NCBI GenBank assembly: GCA_023392575.1
Contig: JAEVYV010000029.1
Location: forward strand, 1-19,616
Direction of reading: 5' to 3'
DNA length: 19,616 nucleotides
From: Bacteroidota bacterium
GTDB lineage: Bacteria; Bacteroidota; Bacteroidia; Chitinophagales; Chitinophagaceae
Each line of letters begins with the position of its first letter. The first letter of the stretch is position 1. The notes beneath the pieces were generated by a model. It ran no database searches and was not told the origin of the DNA. It was given only the letters and a program-made list of their open reading frames with translations. This document shows positions 14,333-19,616 of the stretch, one piece after another. Both the position numbers and the translations under genes were made by a program.

Positions 14333-14401
14333 AAAACTAACGATTCTTAATACCCGGTAAAACTAACGATGCTTATTGCACGACAAAACTAACGATGCTT
14401 A
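14333..14401. repeat. Triplicated 26-bp-period direct repeat overlapping the deoR-family start codon
   Basis: The 17-bp word AAAACTAACGATKCTTA occurs three times at 14333-14349, 14359-14375 and 14385-14401, exactly 26 bp apart. The third copy contains the ATG (14395) of the regulator gene. The spacing of about 2.5 helical turns would put protein-binding sites on alternating faces. An autoregulatory operator is plausible; a slipped tandem duplication of the translation start region is the simpler origin. Confidence 0.7.
14369..14392 (+). CDS. Seven-codon leader micro-ORF created by the repeat
   Basis: The second repeat copy supplies an ATG at 14369 that begins exactly as the regulator does (Met-Leu) and reads MLIARQN before TAA at 14390-14392. 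Only 2 bp separate this stop from the regulator ATG at 14395. It could compete for or re-supply ribosomes to the main start; there is no evidence that the peptide itself matters. Confidence 0.25.
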   Translation: MLIARQN

Positions 14402-15144
14402 AAAAGGAAAGGCAGGCATATATTCTGCAGCAGCTCAACCTGCACAATAAAATATTGGCGTCTTCGCTTAGCCAGGACATACGAGTGTCCGAGGATACCA
14501 TTCGGCGTGACTTGCTTGAACTTGCTGATGAAGGAAAGCTGATAAAAGTACACGGAGGGGCACTTTCTCATTCTTTCGGCCGTGTACATATGCCCAGTAA
14601 TGACGTTTATTCCCAACAACACAAGCGTAAGATTGCCCTGAAAGCCATCGATCTCATTAAAGACGGGATGTTTGTTTTGACCTCCGGAGGAACCACGATT
14701 GTGGAGATGGCCCGGTTGCTCCCCCCAGGTCTGAAAGCCACTTTCATATCAGGCAGTATTGCCGCTATAGTGGAATACCTGGAGCATCCTCAAATTGAAG
14801 TGATTCTTATAGGCGATAAAATTTCCAAAAATTCAAAAATCACGGTTGGTACCGATGCCATTGCCAAAGTAAAGCGGATAAGGGCGGATATCTGTTTTTT
14901 GGGCGTCAATGCCATAGACCTGCAACATGGCATTACCGATAATGACTGGGAAGTAGTGCAATTGAAACAAGCCATGATCGAAACATCACAGCGGGTGGTA
15001 TGCCTTAGCATCGCCGAAAAGATCAATAGTTGCCAGCCGATTAAAGTTTGTGACCTGGATAAGGTGGATTTATTGATTACCGAATTGGCCTCTGATGATC
15101 CTTTACTTGAACCTTATGCCAAAGCAGGCATTCAAATCTTATGA
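14395..15144 (+). CDS. DeoR-family transcriptional regulator
   Basis: A 249-residue DNA-binding regulator. The N-terminal DeoR helix-turn-helix spans about 3-57, with the recognition segment VSEDTIRRDLLELADEGKLIKVHGGA (31-56 region) that defines the family. The C-terminal sensor domain (about 75-235) has the family marks KRKIALKAIDLIKDG, LTSGGTTIVEMARLL and FLGVNAIDLQHGITDND, which bind a phosphorylated sugar ligand. Such regulators usually repress sugar-catabolic operons and release on binding a sugar phosphate. It lies 57 bp upstream of the SusC-like gene in the same direction, so it probably controls that transporter pair; Bacteroidota transporters of this type are more often controlled by ECF sigma/anti-sigma, hybrid two-component or AraC-type regulators. 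The 26-bp repeats at its start suggest autoregulation. Confidence 0.92.
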   Translation: MLKKERQAYILQQLNLHNKILASSLSQDIRVSEDTIRRDLLELADEGKLIKVHGGALSHSFGRVHMPSNDVYSQQHKRKIALKAIDLIKDGMFVLTSGGTTIVEMARLLPPGLKATFISGSIAAIVEYLEHPQIEVILIGDKISKNSKITVGTDAIAKVKRIRADICFLGVNAIDLQHGITDNDWEVVQLKQAMIETSQRVVCLSIAEKINSCQPIKVCDLDKVDLLITELASDDPLLEPYAKAGIQIL

Positions 15145-15201
15145 CCGAAGCGCTTTTATGATAACCACTAACTTTTACTTTAATTAAAACAGAATGAAAA
15201 A

Positions 15202-18200
15202 ATGAGAAAATTAACACAACGGGTAACATTGTTAGCCTTCTTGTTTGCGTGTTGCACGTTCTACGGCAATGCGCAAATAAGGACCATCACAGGTAACGTT
15301 TTTGATGAGAAAAACAATCCTATAGCTGGAGTAACCGTCTCCGTTAGGGGAACAGCTACCGCAACCACTACTGGTGAGAATGGCTCATTTTCTATAAATG
15401 CGGCCAGTACGAATGAGTTGGTTTTTACGCACGTTAGCTTTGAAACCAAAACGGTCCGGGTTGGATCCGGGTCGTCTTTAAAAGTTGCACTGGCCCCAAA
15501 AGGAGGCTCGCTGGGTGAGGTAGTAATTACTGCCGAATTTGGAATGAAGCGTGTCGCCAGATCCGTGGGCTCGTCCGTTCAGGTAGTGGATGGTGCTACC
15601 ATTGCTGAATCGGGAAGAGAGAGCTTCATTACGGCTCTTGCCGGAAGGGTTCCCGGTTTAAATGTTACGGCTACCAGTGGAACGCCAGGTGCTTCGAACA
15701 CCGTTGTGTTACGGAACCTGACCTCCATTTCTGGTAACAACCAGCCCTTGTATGTAGTTGATGGTATCCCCATGAACAACTCTTCCTTCAATCCAGTGGG
15801 AATGGCTGGAGCAGAGACCTATTCGGTAAGAAACATGGACTACTCTTCCCGTGGTGACGATTTCAACCCGGAAGACATTGAGTCGGTTACCGTTTTGAAA
15901 GGCGCCGCAGCGGCCGCCCTGTATGGTTCCGACGCTTCGAACGGCGCGATCATCATCACCACAAAAAAAGGTCGTAGTTCAAGTGGAAGAGGAAGAGTTT
16001 CGTACAACAACTCTTTCAAATTTGACAAAGCCTACGGCTGGCCCGAGCAGCAAACGAAGTATGGAAATGGCAACTATGGTACGACCAACTTTTACAATAC
16101 CTCTAAATTCGGAGCGGAATATCCGGCAGGAACCAAGATATACGATAATGTTGCCGCCATTTTGCAAACCGGCTTTACGCAAAGACACAATTTATCCGTT
16201 GAGGCGGGTTCAGACAGAGCCACGATCAGGGGAGGTGTTTCTCTTTTAAGCCAGGAAGGCGTCATCAAAACAACGGATTACGATCGTTTAAACTTAAGCT
16301 TGACCGGCCAGGCGAAAATAACTGAGTGGTTAAAGTTTGAAGGTTCCATGCAGTTCACCCGCACCGAAAACAACAAAGTAATGCGGGGCTCGGAAGGGCC
16401 TTTGTACCGGGCCATGCTTTGGCCATTGGTCGATGATATGTCGGTCTATGAGACAGTGGATGGTTTTATAAGAAAACCAGACTCCTACCTGGACTTTGAT
16501 TTATTAAACCCTTTATTTGCAATGAATAAGAATCTGAATTTCGACCGGTCGAACAGGTTCTTATCGAATGTTAAGTTTACGGTATCTCCAATTAAAAATG
16601 TATTCCTGGTTGGACAAGTTGGCTGGGATGTCGGTACGCAAACCTTCCAAAACTCCTGGCACCCCTATTATGCCGCCAGAAATGCCGGGTTGGGCAGGTA
16701 TGACATCGTTCAGGCAAATTTCTCTGATCCTACCGTTAATATCATTGGGGGGTATAACACCAAATTCCTGAACGATAAATTGACATTTGACGCCCAGGTG
16801 GGGTATCACCAGTTGGAAAACGGGGTCATCAGGCAGGCAACGTACGGCTCCAAGTTTGTGATCCCGGACTTTCAGTCTATTAACAATACCGATCCGACTA
16901 CCATTACTTCCAATCAAAGAAATACAAAGCGCAGAATACAGGCTGTCTCCAGCCAGTTGCAGTTTGGGTATAACAACTTGGCTTTTGTTGCGCTCAGAGC
17001 TCGTAATGACTGGTCTTCTACCTTACCGGTACAAAACAACTCTTATTTTTATCCGGCCGTTGAAGCTTCCGTTGTTTTATCTGACTTAGACTTTATCAAA
17101 TACATCCCCGCGGTTAACTACCTTAAATTAAGAGGTTCGATCGCCCAGGTAGGTAAAGATGCTAGCCCATTGGAGATTGACCCACAGTTAGAGGTCATGA
17201 CATCAACCGGCGGTGGGTTCCGGTATGGATTTACCGGACCGAACCCAAGGTTGCGTCCGGAGATGACAACGGCCCGTGAGGTTGGTATTGATGCTCGCTT
17301 TTTGAAAAATCGCCTCAATGCTTCGTTTACTATATTTAGCACCTATAACGAAGATCAAATCGTAAAAGGATTCCGTTTAAGTTATGCGACCGGATTCGTG
17401 TTGAACAACATGAACGTAGGTACGTTCAAAACCAGGGGCTGGGAAGCTAGTATTGACGGGGATATCATTAAAAACCCCGGCGGCCTTACCTGGAACGTAG
17501 GCGTTAATGCCTCCCGCGGCACATCGAAAGTCGTTTTCTTGCCCGAAAATGTTTCGGAATACTACTCCGCCTATAGCTGGAATTCAGGAAACATACGCAA
17601 CGGTATTATGCGCGGCTACCCGATTACGACAATGACCGGGCTGGCCTTCCTGCGCAATGACGCAGGCCAGGTTTTAATTTCTCCCTCAACCGGACTCCCC
17701 CTTGTAAGTGATGTATGGTCGGTAATGGGAGACAGGGAACCGAAATTACGTTTTGGCGGTATGACCAGCCTAAGCTATAAAGGCATGCGCTTGTCAGCCC
17801 TGTTTTCCGGAAGATATAAAGCGACGGTTGTAAACGGTACAAAACGCTCGATGTTCACCACAGGAAACAGCTGGGAGTCTGTAGAATACCGGGAAAGAGG
17901 CGCTGTTGTGTTTAACGGCGTATTGAGAGATGGGAATGAAAACTCCAAAACCCCCACCATTAATTCGATTGGCGTAGATGCAGGCCTGGCCGCTGCCGCC
18001 ATATATGGCGGTGGTGACGAAAACTGGCTGGAAAAGAATGTGAACTACCTCCGTTTGCAGGAACTAAGGTTATCATATGCTCTTCCTAAAAAGCTTTTGT
18101 CCAGGACACGCATCATCTCTGATATGAGTCTTTTCCTGGTAGGGAATGACTTTTTTACCTGGACGAACTACTCTGGCATTGATGCCGTAGGTAATACCGT

Positions 18201-18300
18201 ATCGGCAGCAGCAGGCGGCGTCGGTGGTGAAGGATACGATATGTTTTCTATCCCCAACCCGCGTGGAATTACCTTCGGAATCAGCCTAACTTTAAATTAA
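15202..18300 (+). CDS. SusC/RagA-family TonB-linked outer-membrane transporter
   Basis: A complete 1032-residue outer-membrane transporter. A Sec signal peptide (1-24, cleavage after GNA before Gln25) is followed by a carboxypeptidase-D-like regulatory domain (about 27-95, ITGNVFDEKNNPIAGVTVSVRGT type), a TonB-interaction region (EVVITA, near 105), the plug (about 120-255, with ALAGRVPGLNV, PLYVVDGIPMNN and SVTVLKGAAAAALYGSDASNGAIIITTKKG) and a beta-barrel ending in NPRGITFGISLTLN, where the terminal aromatic-poor strand is usual for SusC. There is no extra N-terminal STN domain, so it is not tied to an ECF sigma/anti-sigma pair. It works with the SusD-like lipoprotein encoded 7 bp downstream to import oligosaccharide or peptide; the substrate is not visible. 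Length is normal for the family. Confidence 0.95.
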   Translation: MRKLTQRVTLLAFLFACCTFYGNAQIRTITGNVFDEKNNPIAGVTVSVRGTATATTTGENGSFSINAASTNELVFTHVSFETKTVRVGSGSSLKVALAPKGGSLGEVVITAEFGMKRVARSVGSSVQVVDGATIAESGRESFITALAGRVPGLNVTATSGTPGASNTVVLRNLTSISGNNQPLYVVDGIPMNNSSFNPVGMAGAETYSVRNMDYSSRGDDFNPEDIESVTVLKGAAAAALYGSDASNGAIIITTKKGRSSSGRGRVSYNNSFKFDKAYGWPEQQTKYGNGNYGTTNFYNTSKFGAEYPAGTKIYDNVAAILQTGFTQRHNLSVEAGSDRATIRGGVSLLSQEGVIKTTDYDRLNLSLTGQAKITEWLKFEGSMQFTRTENNKVMRGSEGPLYRAMLWPLVDDMSVYETVDGFIRKPDSYLDFDLLNPLFAMNKNLNFDRSNRFLSNVKFTVSPIKNVFLVGQVGWDVGTQTFQNSWHPYYAARNAGLGRYDIVQANFSDPTVNIIGGYNTKFLNDKLTFDAQVGYHQLENGVIRQATYGSKFVIPDFQSINNTDPTTITSNQRNTKRRIQAVSSQLQFGYNNLAFVALRARNDWSSTLPVQNNSYFYPAVEASVVLSDLDFIKYIPAVNYLKLRGSIAQVGKDASPLEIDPQLEVMTSTGGGFRYGFTGPNPRLRPEMTTAREVGIDARFLKNRLNASFTIFSTYNEDQIVKGFRLSYATGFVLNNMNVGTFKTRGWEASIDGDIIKNPGGLTWNVGVNASRGTSKVVFLPENVSEYYSAYSWNSGNIRNGIMRGYPITTMTGLAFLRNDAGQVLISPSTGLPLVSDVWSVMGDREPKLRFGGMTSLSYKGMRLSALFSGRYKATVVNGTKRSMFTTGNSWESVEYRERGAVVFNGVLRDGNENSKTPTINSIGVDAGLAAAAIYGGGDENWLEKNVNYLRLQELRLSYALPKKLLSRTRIISDMSLFLVGNDFFTWTNYSGIDAVGNTVSAAAGGVGGEGYDMFSIPNPRGITFGISLTLN

Positions 18301-18307
18301 ACGAATT

Positions 18308-19616
18308 ATGAGAAAGACTATATTATTATTCGCAGTCCCTTTACTGCTATTGGCAGCGGGATGTAAAAAATACCTGGATGTCAACAAAAACACGGATGCT
18401 CCAGATTACATAGAAGCGCACCTTTATCTAGCCGGCATTCAGCAAGCCTACGAAGGGTTTTACTGGGACATCCGGGCATTGGGCCCGCTGACCCAAATGA
18501 TGGGAACAACCAGCTATACCAGTTTTGCCAACCATTACTACACTTTGGGCAGTGATGCCGGGGGAGAAATATGGCGCAGCGTATACTGGCTGCAGGGAAT
18601 GAACCTGGAGAACATGATCAACCAGTCTATGGCTGCCGAAAACTGGACATTAGCCGGTATCGGGTATGCCATGAAAGCCTTCTCCTGGGATATCATGACC
18701 AAAGTACACGGCGACTTACCGATGAAGCAGGCCTTTGTGCCCGATCGTTTATCGCACGACTATGAATACCAGGATGAGATTTATCCGCAGGTAAGAGAAT
18801 GGGCCTACAAAGCCATTGAGTTGCTGGAGAAACAGGACAATACGAACTATGGAACGAAAATCACCGCCAACGATTATATCTATGGCGGCGACAAGGCCAA
18901 ATGGATCAAGTTTGCTTATGCGGTGATCGTAAAAAACCTGGCTTCTTTAACCAATAAAACCGATTTCAAAACAAAATATGCACAGGAGTTGATCGATGCT
19001 GCCGGCAAATCATTCCAGACATCTGCTGATGATGCCGTATTGAAAATTGCCGGAGGCTCCCAGTCAGCGCCCTATTCCGCGTATAACAATTTCTGGGGTA
19101 CCGCCAGGGCTAACCTGTCGTACTCATATTTCCAGCATGACTATGCCGTACAGGTATTTACCGGCACAGTTCCGAAGTATGACGAAAGCACCGGGGATAA
19201 ATATCCGGTTACGGGTAGCCAGTTCTCTCCGCATGAAATTGCGGCCAGGCAAATCGTCACCGATACCCTGGTAAACGCTCCAGGGCACTTTGATCCCCGG
19301 GTGGCGGTAAAGCTGTCGACCACCAGCAACCCGAACTATTTAAACATTGGCCATGTAGACAGTGTTAAAAAATACATCTACCGTGGCGGCTCCTTTACCA
19401 GTACGTCAGGGCCGATCGGAACAGCTCCTTCCTTTTATGGAAGAAACGTTAGCGCTACCTTCACTGGGGCCGTACATGATGGTATCGGTAAGTGGATCTA
19501 CAGGGACAACGCACCTTACATTTTAACCACGGCCGCGGAAATCAAATTCTGCCTGGCAGAGGCGTACTGGAAAATGGACCAACCCGGCCAGGCCTTTGAG
19601 GCCATTAAGGATGGGG
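18308..19616 (+). CDS. SusD/RagB-like outer-membrane lipoprotein (3'-truncated)
   Basis: The frame starts at ATG 18308, 7 bp after the SusC-like stop, and is open for 436 codons to the window edge. The N-terminus has a lipoprotein signal with lipobox LAAGC (Cys19), followed by KKYLDVNKNTDAPD, which is typical of the SusD-like group whose first residues read YLDVN.dPn (SusD-like family 2). Later marks include KAFSWDIMTKVHGDLPM, AKWIKFAYAVIVKNLASL and ILTTAAEIKFCLAEAYW, the helical TPR-like framework of SusD proteins. It would be the surface lid that captures the ligand for the SusC partner. The end lies outside the window; about 60-100 residues are expected to be missing. Confidence 0.92.
   Translation, partial: MRKTILLFAVPLLLLAAGCKKYLDVNKNTDAPDYIEAHLYLAGIQQAYEGFYWDIRALGPLTQMMGTTSYTSFANHYYTLGSDAGGEIWRSVYWLQGMNLENMINQSMAAENWTLAGIGYAMKAFSWDIMTKVHGDLPMKQAFVPDRLSHDYEYQDEIYPQVREWAYKAIELLEKQDNTNYGTKITANDYIYGGDKAKWIKFAYAVIVKNLASLTNKTDFKTKYAQELIDAAGKSFQTSADDAVLKIAGGSQSAPYSAYNNFWGTARANLSYSYFQHDYAVQVFTGTVPKYDESTGDKYPVTGSQFSPHEIAARQIVTDTLVNAPGHFDPRVAVKLSTTSNPNYLNIGHVDSVKKYIYRGGSFTSTSGPIGTAPSFYGRNVSATFTGAVHDGIGKWIYRDNAPYILTTAAEIKFCLAEAYWKMDQPGQAFEAIKDG

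Noticed and set aside
14333..14401. CRISPR array
   Set aside because: Only three copies, 9-bp spacers, overlap with a start codon and no cas genes.

Overview
The window comes from a Bacteroidota genome, most likely a Chitinophagaceae-like member. Evidence: a SusC/SusD pair, promoters of the TTTG-N20-TAnnTTTG type, A-rich leaders with little Shine-Dalgarno sequence, and an inositol-lipid gene cassette like the one characterised in Bacteroides thetaiotaomicron. No rRNA, tRNA, CRISPR array or phage genes were seen. The genus is not decidable by eye.

Region 1 (1-4340, + strand) is a cell-wall/signalling block. It holds the 3' end of a penicillin-binding transpeptidase, an FHA-domain phosphothreonine reader, a transmembrane Ser/Thr kinase with extracytoplasmic SH3-like and Sel1-like regions, and a small membrane-anchored protein. 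The set resembles the actinobacterial pbpA/pknB/fha arrangement and suggests phospho-control of peptidoglycan synthesis.

Region 2 (4469-8717, + strand) is a five-gene inositol phospholipid/sphingolipid cassette: myo-inositol-phosphate synthase, a PgpA-family phosphatase (probable phosphatidylinositol-phosphate phosphatase), a GtrA-family membrane protein, a CDP-alcohol phosphatidyltransferase (probable phosphatidylinositol-phosphate synthase) and a PAP2/Aur1-like enzyme (probable inositol phosphorylceramide synthase). Together they would turn glucose-6-phosphate, CDP-diacylglycerol and ceramide into phosphatidylinositol and inositol phosphorylceramide. The first three genes overlap, and promoter motifs precede the first and last genes.

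Region 3 (8718-9365) has no genes but holds a 308-bp element with perfect 20-bp terminal inverted repeats and internal hairpins, which looks like a non-autonomous mobile element. Region 4 (9366-11965) encodes a GMC flavoprotein dehydrogenase and a gluconate 2-dehydrogenase subunit 3-like protein with a Tat/lipoprotein-like N-terminus, ending in a clear intrinsic terminator. Region 5 (12061-13928, - strand) holds a SAM-dependent methyltransferase of the O-methyltransferase family and, downstream, a DUF6794-like lipoprotein gene broken by a one-base frameshift.

Region 6 (14333-19616, + strand) is the start of a polysaccharide-utilisation-type locus: a DeoR-family regulator whose start codon lies in a triplicated 26-bp repeat, a complete SusC-like TonB-dependent transporter and a SusD-like lipoprotein cut by the window end.

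Three spacers (937-1048, 6685-6833, 11106-11255) share an unusual design: arrays of 7-bp words on one side and their reverse complements on the other.
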